A stretch of DNA of 64,000 nucleotides, from contig JANUWF010002362.1 of assembly GCA_026120185.1 (NCBI GenBank), positions 496,001-560,000 of the forward strand, in the 5' to 3' direction. Numbering within the stretch: position 1 is the first letter of the stretch; the number at the start of each line of letters is the position of its first letter. A model generated the notes under the pieces. It searched no databases. It had not been told where the DNA came from and saw only the letters and a list, made by a program, of their open reading frames with translations. The translations under genes and the position numbers were made by a program. Origin of the DNA: Voacanga thouarsii. Taxonomy: Eukaryota; Streptophyta; Magnoliopsida; Gentianales; Apocynaceae. Below are positions 1 to 10,025 of the stretch, piece after piece.

Positions 1-73
1 TTTAACGAGGCATATTCTTTATGTAATGGATGGACATCCAAGGGGGAATATTATGAATTATTGGAATCTTTAT

Positions 74-210
74 TAATTAGTGGAGGCTCCACTAATTATG
101 GATTTATGTGAATTATTAGAAAATTTTTATGGATGTCCACCATTTAGTAGAGACACCACTAATTAAGATTAGTGGAAGATGATGTATGCCATGATGTAAT
201 CCACTAATTA
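74..210. repeat. Cluster of ccactaatta palindromes in LTR U3
   Basis: Positions 74-85 and 87-98 form a perfect 12-bp inverted repeat around one base. Positions 156-163 (ccactaat) and 168-175 (attagtgg) form a second inverted pair, and 201-210 is a further single copy, ccactaatta. All lie upstream of the TATA box in the U3 position, where LTR enhancer repeats normally sit. A regulatory role is inference. Confidence 0.6.
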
Positions 211-216
211 GAGTTC

Positions 217-224
217 TATAAATA
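217..224 (+). promoter_or_regulatory. TATA box of the copia-like LTR
   Basis: The octamer tataaata lies in the context ttctataaatagagcta, a strong plant-type TATA box. It is downstream of the palindromic repeats and about 175 bp before the end of the LTR, consistent with the U3/R junction of a plus-strand element. Confidence 0.55.
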
Positions 225-400
225 GAGCTATTCTCTAAGCTTGTAACACACCATTATTTTGTGAAAGAAAGATTAGTGAAAGAAAGATTAGAGAAAATTG
301 TGAGAGAAAAGAAAGAGAGAAATTCTTGTGCAAAATAGTTAGAGTTTTATTAGTGTGTAGTGTGAAGATTTTATTCTAACACTACCCTAATTTTATAACA

Positions 401-1978
401 AGTTTAGTTTTTTCGTTGGAATTTTCAACGAAATAGCAAGGGATAATAAACAAAAAAAAAAAAAAAAAAAACAAAAGCAAAACTTTCCTTATTACTTTTC
501 AACACTAATTCCATTTCTACCATATTTCTCACTTTCTTTTTCTTCTTCGTCCCACGCCGCCCTCCTGGCCTCCTGCCCCCGCCCCCCCCACCCCACCGCT
601 TTTCCTGGTCACCGTTCTTCCCCCTTTCGCCAGTCACCGACTCATCGCTGCCCCCCGTTGGTCAGTTGCTTCTGCCGCCTACTTCCCCTCGCCGAGCTCC
701 TTCCCCGCTCCCCTCCCTGGGCCGAGCTCCCCCCTCCCGTGCCCCTAACGGTTCCTCCCCCCTCCCCGCACGTGCCTCTCCCCGCGCCACGCTCCTCTCT
801 CTCGCCCCCTTCCCACCCACCCTTTCAATATCTCATTACACCCACCTCAATTACACACCAATTTGTCTTCAAAATTCAAGCATCAGTTCATTGCCAATGT
901 ATTTGGGGTTCTTCAAAGTTCACTGCCACTGTGTCGGTTCATACCTCTTTCAAAGTAGCAATTCTTCTTAGGTGAGTTCTTCCATTTTGCTACATTCATA
1001 TGGTGAGTTACTCATGGGCTAATTTCTTGTAGTTAATTTACGGTGATAAAAAGTAGATTTAATTGGATTATACTTTGGAAAATTGCTATTATTTTCACAA
1101 TTTTCTATTGTGGTCTATTGTGTTGTATTTGATTTTTTTAATGCTATTGAATTTGTGGGTCATTGGTGTATTGGTCTATTAAATTTGTTTGGGCTCCTAT
1201 GATTGGTGTTGAATTTGTTGTTGTGGTATTGTTGAGTATTGGTTATGGCTTGTTGGGTGTTGGCTATAGAGAAGAGTGGTTTGAGTTATATTTGAATTAC
1301 TTACCGAATGCAAAAATAGAAAGTGGTAAATCAAGTTAATGTCAAAGTCTTTTTGTCTGATTTAGACACTGCCCTATCATATGATTCTTGGTTAATATGT
1401 CATTTTGAGTCTTCCAAACCACAATACGACAGTAGCTGTTAGGGAATTTAAGCCTATACTAATTATTACAACTCAAATAGTACTATAAGATGTGACAGGT
1501 ACAATAACAACAAATCTTGCCTTAGTTTTTACTTGTCCCTTGGTGATAGTATTACCAATGTCAATAAGCTTGAAATCTGACACTTATATCGAACCCATAT
1601 TCTAACATACGGAATGTAATTATTGCACTTTGGTTTTAGGTGAATAAATAGTATAATAATCAAGTTCAAGTCTAACTTTGGTTTTACGAATATTTCGCAT
1701 TTATTTGATAAAAATATCCTCAAGCACAAGTTCAATTTGAATTTCAATCGGTCAATGAGTTCAAAAGTTTGAAATTAGTTTGTAATTTTTTTAATAGAGA
1801 AATTCAATGGTTATAATTTTTTCTTTGGATTTACTTTTCTTAATTTTTATCTATGTATGTAATTCTCTGTTTCCTACATAAATTTCTTTGCAATTTTTGT
1901 CTATATATTTATAACTCATATAAATTAAATTAGAAAAAAATTTAAGACTGTCAAATACAACTCAGGAGATTCAATTCA
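401..1978 (+). other. Unassigned; C-rich exon-like patch followed by intron-like sequence
   Basis: A small hairpin (411-418 tttcgttg, 426-433 caacgaaa) is followed by an A-run. Positions 540-830 are strikingly C-rich and pyrimidine-biased for this AT-rich window. Positions 960-985 (ttcttaggtgagttcttcc) resemble an exon end plus a 5' splice donor, then T-rich intron-like sequence follows. The patch could be a 5' UTR or first exon of a lost gene. The open frames through it are low-complexity Pro/Ser/Leu readings in two overlapping frames and are not convincing proteins. Nothing recognisable lies in 1000-1978. Confidence 0.3.
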
Positions 1979-4900
1979 TATAACACCCTACTACCTACCT
2001 ACCTTAAAAGGGGTGAGGATGTAATCTAGTCCTTAGAACAAGGTAGGTAATAAAAAAATGGAAAGAACAATCTAAGTTCCAAACCTATTACAACCCAAAG
2101 TAATACTTGAACAAGTAATAGAACAAACAAATAAATCCTCAAAAAAAAAAAAAAAAAAGGAAATGCAAACAAATCAAGAAAAAAGTTCTTCAAGTCTCTA
2201 GGCAACTCAACCTTCAAGGTAGGACCTTCCTAAAAATGTGACATAAAATGTAGTGAGAAATATTTTCTAATAAGTCCTATGTGTATACATGACAAATAAA
2301 GAAGCATTCCATGTACGTAGCTTCTGAACAAGTCACAATAAAAATATGCAAATCCAAATAATTAATTTTGAACAATGAGTGGTGTTTTTATAAGCATTTC
2401 AAATAAAAGAGTCCGTCATTGTAAAGAAATAAAACCACTCAGATATAGGCAACTATGAAACTCTGCATCATAGCCATGGTCATGAAACCCTGCATCGTGA
2501 TTGCGTATTGTAAAATCCTGTATCACAATACAAGTGGGTGATTGGCCCACTGAGTGAGACAGTCCTCCATCTCTACACCCTAACTTACCGGTTGTTCATT
2601 TCGGAGAAAAAAAGTCCACATAGACTGAGTTGCTAGTGCAGATCGGCCTGACCAACTAGAACTAGCGCCTTGTCCAGGCAGAGCTTGTCCCTCAGAGGTG
2701 GCCACCTACTGAGGGTCTCACCCTGATCTTTCAAAGATTAGTCCTAGCAGCCTATTCTTATTGAGTACTCAACGCTACGTTTGTTCCACTTGGGAGAAAT
2801 TCAACAAAGTGTGTTACCTTAAAATTGCAATTATAGTTCTAAATACTAAGTTTAAAATCTGGTTTAAGGAAAATTTAACAATTTGTCTTGGAAAACTTTT
2901 GCTTGCTTAAAACTATTTTGTTTTAACAGAAGGTATAAAATATCCATAATTATAACCTAAAGAGTAACTTTACAGTAAGCATCACATTTGACTTGTAGGA
3001 GCACTTTAGTTTAGCAAAGTTTATGCAAAGACTTACTTGATTCTCTTATCTCACGGAAAAAAACTCTCAGGGTCTTGATCAAAGAAACCTAGCCCCGTCT
3101 GGGGTAAATACAAAGTACATGTCACTATTAGCTAACAACTATTGTACCATATATGCATAAACAAATATATAACTCCAAACTCCAAGTTTCACCTAACTTA
3201 GATAAATTCTCATTCAATACTTAAATTATCAAAGCATCAATAGTGTTCGATTGGCAAAAGTAAGTCAACAATCAATTCTGTTCAACTAATATCCTTTATT
3301 CTTATCATAACTTGTCAAAGCTGAAAGCATAATCCCAAACACCAAGTATTCATAATCACGTCTTCAATCCAATATTCACTAATAATGTCATTAATTCCTA
3401 TTGACAGAAACATCCAATAATATATGACCAGCACCATTCATTAAGGCGAAACAATGTGCTGTTTAATAATTAGTAAATGAAAATAATTGTTTGCAATATC
3501 AAATTATAATTTTACAGGGAATAAACTTCATATCACATATGAAAACAGGTAAACTGTATGTATATGTTCTTTTAGAAAATAGTGACTAGTTTATTGTTAC
3601 AAGATATTAATAAATAGTAGTTTATTAATGCTAAATAATGGTTCTAATAGTAATTGGTATTTGAACATACTAGAGTTTTGGTATCAATATGAGTAATGAA
3701 GATAACTTTTGACAATGATGATAGAATAACACAAGTAATGATAATAATATTAGTAATAAATATAATAATAACGACAACAATAATAATAATGATAGTAGTA
3801 GTAGTAGTAGTTGTTGTTGTTGTAGTGTTAGTAGTAGTATTAGTAATAATAATATCAGCTATTAAATATTTCCAAATAGATGTAATATTTTAAACTACAA
3901 GCTTTATCAATTAACACACGTATATTTGTGTGTGTGTGTGTGTGTATACATACATACATCACATCAGTAAAATTAAAGTACTAGTTATAAATGATGGTAT
4001 ATTAAAATTAATGTTTTGAATAATTATAATAATCCTATAGTAGCAACTAGATCATTCATAACATAAATGACATATGTATAAATTCTATTCATAGTGTTGC
4101 ATGCTTCACTTATCATCTTATCTCATATCTCTCATCCAATATAACAAAGATACCACAATAAATCCACAAATTTATCATGTCATACCCGCAACAATTGTTA
4201 TATCTTAAGATATAAGCAACACATATAGCAACATAATATCTCTCATTCTCTATCCAGAGAAATCACATATTCCAACATTTTCTCCCCAAATATTACCACA
4301 ACAAATCATCATAGATCATCTCAACACTTTATCTTAATATTAATCTACATAACTTGAGTTCTTTGGAAAAATAAGAATTAAATCAGAAATTACTTGTTTG
4401 AAGATTGATCTGCTTGAAGAGAACATTTTTGGTGTCCACGGGATCTTGGTTGCTTCAATGTTCAAGCCTTACACATTTGAGTAGGTTCTACCCGAATCAC
4501 ATGAAGAAGGTGAACCAAGGGAGTGATAAGTTTTGGTCCCAGAAGAACAAGAGAAGAAGAAGAAAAAATTGAGAAAATGAGATTAATTAAATGAACTAAA
4601 ATACCTTCTTGATTCTTCTCCAAACCGTATTGATTTTGATCTCTAAAGAAAGGACCTCTTGATTGTTTTGATGTTAAAGTCTGAAATTTAGGGAAGAGTT
4701 GAAGGTGTCTACTTGTTTGGATAGTTTGGAGTGATTTGTGATACTTTGAAATGAATAAAATGTAAAAGATTTCAAGTGTGTGTTCTTGGTGTTCTTGAGG
4801 GAGTAAGGGAGAAAATTAGAGAAGTAAGTGAGTGTTCATGAATTGAAGAGGCCGAATGCCTTGAGCTAAGTGTGGTGCTTCGGTTAGCTAGGTGAGGAAG

Positions 4901-6571
4901 GCTTCTAGGAGATTGTTTCAAGTTTTGAATTTTGTAGAGAGGTTGAGTGAATTGTGGAGATTTTTGAGGTAATATGTTAGCTAATGGTGACCGAGTGGTG
5001 ACGGTTTTTCGGCACTTCAATGGTGGCTTTCGGTTGCCTAGTTTGTAGAAAGAAAATGGTGATTGTTTTATGCTGGAGTTGATTGCTAAGGTTGATGGCT
5101 GAAAATTTTGGTAGAATTTGGAGTTGTTAGCTGAATTTGTTGAGTATTTGGTGGTGCAAATCAAGGTTTTCAACTTTCAAGTTCAAACCATTTTGAATGG
5201 AGGAAAACTAGGAGAACTTTGAGGTGTAACCACAGTGATTTTCGGCTGCCATGTTGGAAGTAACGAAAATGATCAGCTTGCTACCTTAAGGAGACTGTAA
5301 GGATGAAGAGAAGAAATGAAAGAAAAATCTGATCATCTAATATTTTACAAGCTGGAAAAATTCTGATTACTTATACTTAATTTAAGTAGAGAAATCTTAG
5401 GGAGTTGTTGAGCAAGAATTCAAACTATTTTGAATGGATTTTGTAGCTAAGAAGTTGGAGTATTTTGAGGTACTCCAATGGTGTTTTCAGTCGGCTGCAA
5501 TGGTGAAGAACAAGAACTAGTGTTGAAGATGATCCTTGGTTTTAAATGCTCAAGTGTTCAAAGGCTAAATAGAGAAGGATAGTATACTAACAATAAAGGA
5601 CAGATTTTGTGTAGAGCTGGATATTTGTTCTTGCTACTTGGATCCTTTGGTATTGTAGGCTGAAATGCTAAAGATAATTTCTCTCTTTTGCACTCAGCAA
5701 AGAAAGCTACATTGCAAGAAAGCTCATAATGCTACCTGGAATTTTTTGGTCACATAGTAAAAAGGTAGTGACCAAAAATCCTGAAGGAATGTACAAGGAA
5801 AATTTTCCAGCTTTTCTCAAAACCAAGAATTAGTTGCATCAAGTAGTTTAAAGTAGAAAATTCAATCTTTGTATAATCAGAATTTTTATTTTCAAATTCA
5901 TGGTCTTCGAAACATTTCAAAATTCCTCTCCGTAAACCCTTCCAAGAATTCAGCCAAGGTGGTTTTAGGCAAGTTGAAATTTTCGAAAACCAAGGCATTT
6001 AGGAGTTTAAAACATAAGAAAATAGAACGATTGAAAAATAAAGAAATTTCAAAGTTGAACTTGTTAAGACAAATAACAAAATAAGGGAAAGCTAAAATTC
6101 CGCTAGATTCTCTTTAAGGCAATATCACGTGGTTTGAAGATTACCATAGAGATCTCTCAAGACATCACGCCTAGATTCATGGAATCTAAGAAAGAAATTC
6201 AGATATTAGTTAGGGGAATTAAAATCAAAATAATTCTTGGAATTTTTGAGATTTGAACTCAAGTCATCAACAAACAACCTCCAATCTCTAACCACTAAAC
6301 CACTTTAATCTTTATTTCCTATTTCCCAAAATAATTCTCTTCCCTCCTAATTCCAAAGCTTCTCTTTCTTTTCTTTTTTTCTTTCAACATAATATTCCTA
6401 ATACCTCTCAACTCTAAATAAAATTCCTAATCACCATAAACACTCATCAAGCACATACATAATTCGTATAAAACGCATTTAATTATATTATAATAAACAC
6501 ATGCTCATATTATATGCTATGAAATGCGAACATTCCCTTATTTTAAGGGCAGACTTAGGTGGGCTTTTACA
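1979..6571 (-). repeat. T1 3' LTR (about 4.6 kb)
   Basis: On the minus strand it starts TGTAAAAGCCCACCTAAG at 6571, directly after the purine-rich GGATGGGAGAA, and ends at 1979 with GGGTGTTATA (expected TGTTACA). The edge aligns with 10026 onwards (T1 5' LTR), with 58423 onwards (T3) and, inverted, with the end of T2 at 22966. Microsatellite-like stretches lie at 3779-3855 (TAG/TTG repeats) and 3927-3944 ((TG)n). A 133-codon minus-strand frame at 4772-5173 lies wholly within the LTR and is not a supported protein. Confidence 0.75.
3779..3855. repeat. Trinucleotide microsatellite (TAA/TAG/TTG)
   Basis: Runs of taa, tag and ttg trinucleotides follow each other inside the T1 3' LTR. The matching place in the truncated 5' LTR (12115-12150) has taa units followed by cagcagcagcag, so the array differs between the LTRs. 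An apparent valine/isoleucine-rich frame across it is a microsatellite artefact. Confidence 0.7.
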
Positions 6572-6590
6572 TTCTCCCATCCTTGAAAGA
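6572..6590 (-). other. T1 polypurine tract
   Basis: On the minus strand, GGATGGGAGAA immediately precedes the LTR edge TGTAAAAGCCC. T3 has the matching tract at 51039-51058 (minus GGGAGAGGAGGA). In LTR retrotransposons this tract primes plus-strand DNA synthesis; the assignment rests on position and composition. Confidence 0.5.
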
Positions 6591-8060
6591 ATTTCATCCC
6601 GAAATTCGAAGTGTAGCTTCACGATAAGCTAGGGTATTTTCTCTTCACCCAATCCCTCATTTCCTATGTAGCATCCTATGTGCTATGATGTTCCTTATAA
6701 CACTATTACGATTGGTATTTGCTTATTCTGAAGAGTCTTGAAACTTTGATTTAAAATCTTGATTGGTTTCTTTTCCTTATAACTCAAATTAGGTTGCAAT
6801 GCTAAAGTTCATCATTCAGTATGAGCTCTGGATCTAGATTATAATTTTTCAGCTAGGATACATGAAATACGTTATTGATCCCTGGCAAGCCATCTAGTAA
6901 GTCCAATCTATAATCAATAGATCCAATTCTCTTAATAATTCAGAACGGTCCCAAATATCTCAGACTTAAGTTACCTTATTTTGAGTGCTTCAAGATCCTT
7001 CTACTAGGTGTTAATTTCAAGAATGCTCGATCACCCATTCGGAATTCTAATTCTCTCCTCCTATGACCCTTATATCTCTTTTGCTAGCTCTGAGCCACCT
7101 ATAATCTTTCTCTTGTTATTTTTACCTTGTCCACCATTTCTTGAACATAAACTTTACTGGATTTGTTAATCTGTCCAACTTCTGACCAAACCCCAAGATG
7201 ATGGTACTTAACACTTTCGACCATACAAAGCTTTACACGAAACCATACTAATCGATGTTTGATAAAAATTATTGTATGCTAACCTTATGTATGGTCACCA
7301 GTCAATCCTCTTATTGTCAAAGTTCAAAACACAAGCCCTGAGCATACTTCCCAATATTTTATAACTCTCTCAAACTACCCATCAATCTAACGATAAGCTA
7401 TAGAACAGAATTTCAATGTTGATCCCATAGTCTCTTAGAACTTAGCCTAAAATCTTGAAGTGAATCTAGGATCCTAATTGGATACAATTCTTAATGATAT
7501 CCCATGTAGCGTCTACCTTAGCTAGGACTACCTTAAAACCGTCCCTCTTTACCACTCATTCCAAAGATAGAGTTGTGTTCAACTAAAATTCTCACTTCCC
7601 AAACCTAACGGAAATTTATGCTTCCTCTGCTTTCTGACACCAACTTCAGCCACTCCATGACCTTAAAGACTTTTCAAAATATAAAAGGTATCATCTACAA
7701 AAGTCACCATAAAATTTATCAAAGTAAGATTAAAAATTCTATTCATCTAATCCATAAGCGTTAGAGCCCTTGTCATTCTGTATGGTATCACTGCCTATCC
7801 TTAGCACCTATCCCCAATGTTGAACGCAATCTTAGGTATATCCCCTCCTCAAATTTGCACTTAATGATATCCCTATCCCAACTCTAACTTAGGAGTAACA
7901 ACATATATTTTTGATGACCAAACTATTCATTATTCTATAGCCTATACATAGCTTTAAATTTTCATTCTTTTCCTATATCATTATTACTGGGTCTCTTAGA
8001 CTACAACACTAGGCTAGATATCCTTAGTATTCCTTCACAAACAACTTATGAACCTTTGCT
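6590..8060 (-). pseudogene. T1 pol remnant: integrase C-part joined to RT by deletion
   Basis: No long frame survives, but the DNA aligns in order with T3 pol. Positions 6590-7450 match the integrase end and post-integrase region (T3 51090-51890), for example the shared ccatacaa...gctt and ggtcccaaata stretches. Positions 7580-7840 match the RT palm region (T3 53360-53560, around the codons of FIDD). The RNase H and integrase core that should lie between are missing, so an internal deletion joins the two. Stops and indels are frequent. It is non-functional. Confidence 0.55.
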
Positions 8061-8564
8061 CCTAGTATTATGCTCCATGCTTTCCTCACCTTCCTCTTCT
8101 AAAATTTAATCATATTCATCTTATCCACAAACATGCATTATTCTATCTCTATAACCAACTCAACTCCTTGCTTTGACAATCATTCTATGTTTGATATGCT
8201 ATCATAATCCTCAAAAGAAAAATGAATCAAATTCCTCGATAAATTTACTTTTCCAGCTAAAATTTCATCTCTCAAATCAAACTATAGATCCCTACTTCCT
8301 TGCATAATGGTGGGCGCTCAAACAATTCTTAAGAAAATATATAACTACTCGTAGTTAATAAGTTTGGCTCTAATGCTCTAGCCTATCACTACTCATATGA
8401 ATAGTACACTACACAACATTTGGGATATGTAGAACAAAGATCAAAGAGCATATTCCTTTTACGGGAAAAAAAAAAAAAAAAAATAACCTAGCACCATGAC
8501 TGCATCTGATCTCACGTCCTCCCTACTCAAAGCTAATACCTTGGTCATCCCTTTTGGCTTTAAC
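8061..8564. other. T1 internal region, not resolved
   Basis: This stretch should correspond to RT N-terminus, protease and gag C-terminus of T1, but I could not align it reliably. It has an A-run at 8465-8482 and no open frame of note. A large deletion relative to T3 is implied because only about 0.5 kb separates the RT remnant from the gag start. Confidence 0.4.
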
Positions 8565-8810
8565 TTATCTCCTCCAATAACTACATTTCCTCAGTTGGCT
8601 AAATTCGGTATTGGGGTAGGGTTTTCTTAATTGGGCTTGCCCAACTATCACCTCAGTAGATCCCTCAAGTTCTATCTCTTGTTCTTCTTCATGCTCTTCT
8701 CCCACATTTGGCTTCGAGTGCTCTGTTGGCTCGTATTCAGATGTTGAAGATTCTCTATTATGACCAGTTCTGCCTCTAACTGTAGTTTTATATCTAGGTG
8801 CCATTTTCAA
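8565..8810 (-). pseudogene. T1 gag N-terminus
   Basis: An 81-codon frame starts MKMAPRYKTT and continues with an acidic stretch (EEHEEEQEIELEGS). The basic MAPR-type start followed by an acidic low-complexity segment parallels the T3 gag start at 55635 (MAPKRRAATS) and has the same position relative to the primer-binding site. The rest of gag is not open. It would have been the structural Gag polyprotein of the particle; only the disordered N-terminal part remains. Confidence 0.45.
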
Positions 8811-9185
8811 TCATTATTTCTCATTATTATAGGTCGTCAAATGTATGAATATACATGTAAAATATAGTGCAAAAATATCATATATAACTTTTGCTCAGTC
8901 ATTGAATATATAGGAGTATTTTATTTTAATTTTTTTTGAAAGAAGTAAAATACTCAACTTTTATTCAAAATAAATCATCCTTTAACATAAAGAAATTGGA
9001 TATCACAAACGATATCTCTATAGGAATCAGATACTCATAAGTAAGAAAGTAATTAAGGCCATGAATTCAATAAACAAATTCCCTAATCATTAGATTGCAT
9101 CACAAGTCTACTATGTCTTCTCGCTACTCTAGTTATCACTTGAGTAGTCAGAGACAGTTTCTTCAAGCCATCCTCCTCTACTATT

Positions 9186-9881
9186 TTAGAAGTCTAACCC
9201 CAGTCTAAACCTAAGTGTACTACCATTATTTCCACTCCTCCTAGGACTCTTCTCCACCTTTCCTTTTTCCTTATCTTTCGCCCCTAAAACTGACTCCCTA
9301 AGTGCCCTCATACCCGCAGTGAATCCATCCTTCTGACTGGGTCCCTTATCAACGGACTCCTTAAAGTTAAAGCCTAAAGAGGTAATGTCAAATTCTTCTA
9401 TTGGTGGAGTCCAAGGAGGCACAACCGCCTCCACCTCCTTCTTATCAAACTCATCCATCCCTCCTTCCCCTTCACTATCAGTATCATCCATCTTTTCTCC
9501 TCCCTCATCGTCAGCACTACTCAGTTCTTGACCTCCATTGCCATCAATATCACCCATTTCTTCTCCTCCCTCACCACCTAAGTCAAGATTAGGAGCCTTC
9601 TCCTCAACCTCGCTATCTGAGACTAAATCAACCACTAGTACGGGAGGCTCTACCGCCTGCAAATCCTCAACCCCTCCCTCCTGCTCAGGTAACTCTAGCT
9701 CAGCAATCTCAACCTCCATCTTCTCTTTTTTACCATCCTTGAGCAAGGTATAGTTAGGGGCCTCAACATCCATCTCACCATCACTGCTCTCCATGTCAAA
9801 CCAATCCGTCCCAGGTTCTGACTCCACGTTATAAGAAGGTGGGTCTGCTAGTGGGACTGGAACGGGTGCCTTACCACGCAT
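9186..9881 (-). CDS. T1 accessory leader ORF: acidic protein with SIM-like motif
   Basis: An intact 231-codon frame in the element's sense direction, between primer-binding site and gag. The product is strongly acidic and rich in Glu, Asp, Gly and Ser, and looks largely disordered. Residues 81-91 read VLVVDLVSDSE, a hydrophobic core followed by acidic and serine residues as in SUMO-interacting motifs. The C-terminal 40 residues are basic (KDKEKGKVEKSPRRSG). No gag, protease or pol motif, signal peptide or membrane segment is seen. T3 has a homologous but broken frame in the same place (57831-58345). It is the only undamaged frame in T1. I do not know the family; function is unknown, and a role in host or SUMO interaction is only inference. 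Confidence 0.6.
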   Translation of the reverse strand: MRGKAPVPVPLADPPSYNVESEPGTDWFDMESSDGEMDVEAPNYTLLKDGKKEKMEVEIAELELPEQEGGVEDLQAVEPPVLVVDLVSDSEVEEKAPNLDLGGEGGEEMGDIDGNGGQELSSADDEGGEKMDDTDSEGEGGMDEFDKKEVEAVVPPWTPPIEEFDITSLGFNFKESVDKGPSQKDGFTAGMRALRESVLGAKDKEKGKVEKSPRRSGNNGSTLRFRLGLDF

Positions 9882-10006
9882 GGGAGGCTAGTCTCGGGCA
9901 ATAGCAGTGAATCTTATAACCATCCTATAAATAGAACACAAAGAGGTCAGAACTAGATCTTATTACCTAATATACAAATACCAGTTAACGGAATCATTTG
10001 TCTAAA

Positions 10007-10023
10007 CCAAAGCTCTGATACCA
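10007..10023 (-). other. T1 primer-binding site (initiator Met tRNA type)
   Basis: The minus strand reads TGGTATCAGAGCTTTGG two bases inside the LTR edge at 10026. The first 12 bases match the usual plant retroelement site for the 3' end of initiator methionine tRNA. T3 has the slightly mutated equivalent at 58404-58420. Confidence 0.85.
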
Positions 10024-10025
10024 CT

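Larger units (their letters stand above)
1..400 (+). mobile_element. 3' end of a Ty1/copia-like element (polypurine tract and LTR)
   Basis: A purine run at 41-48 (agggggaa) looks like a polypurine tract. It is followed by a roughly 352-bp LTR-like unit at 49-400 that starts tattatgaatta (expected TG changed to TA) and ends ttttataaca. The unit has a TATA box (217-224) followed by a purine-rich leader, as in short copia LTRs. The body of the element would lie left of the window, so this would be its 3' LTR. No partner LTR or target duplication is visible; family and boundaries are inferred. Confidence 0.55.

Noticed and set aside
658..975. Overlapping 105- and 101-codon plus-strand frames
   Set aside because: Both read a C-rich low-complexity tract; neither has recognisable protein features and they overlap in different frames.
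3696..3893. 65-codon Val/Ile-rich frame
   Set aside because: It is a trinucleotide microsatellite inside the T1 LTR.
4772..5173. 133-codon minus-strand frame
   Set aside because: Lies entirely within the T1 3' LTR; the corresponding T3 LTR sequence does not keep the same frame open.
10007..10023. tRNA-like sequence matching an initiator tRNA end
   Set aside because: Only the 3' complement is present beside an LTR edge; it is a primer-binding site, not a tRNA gene.
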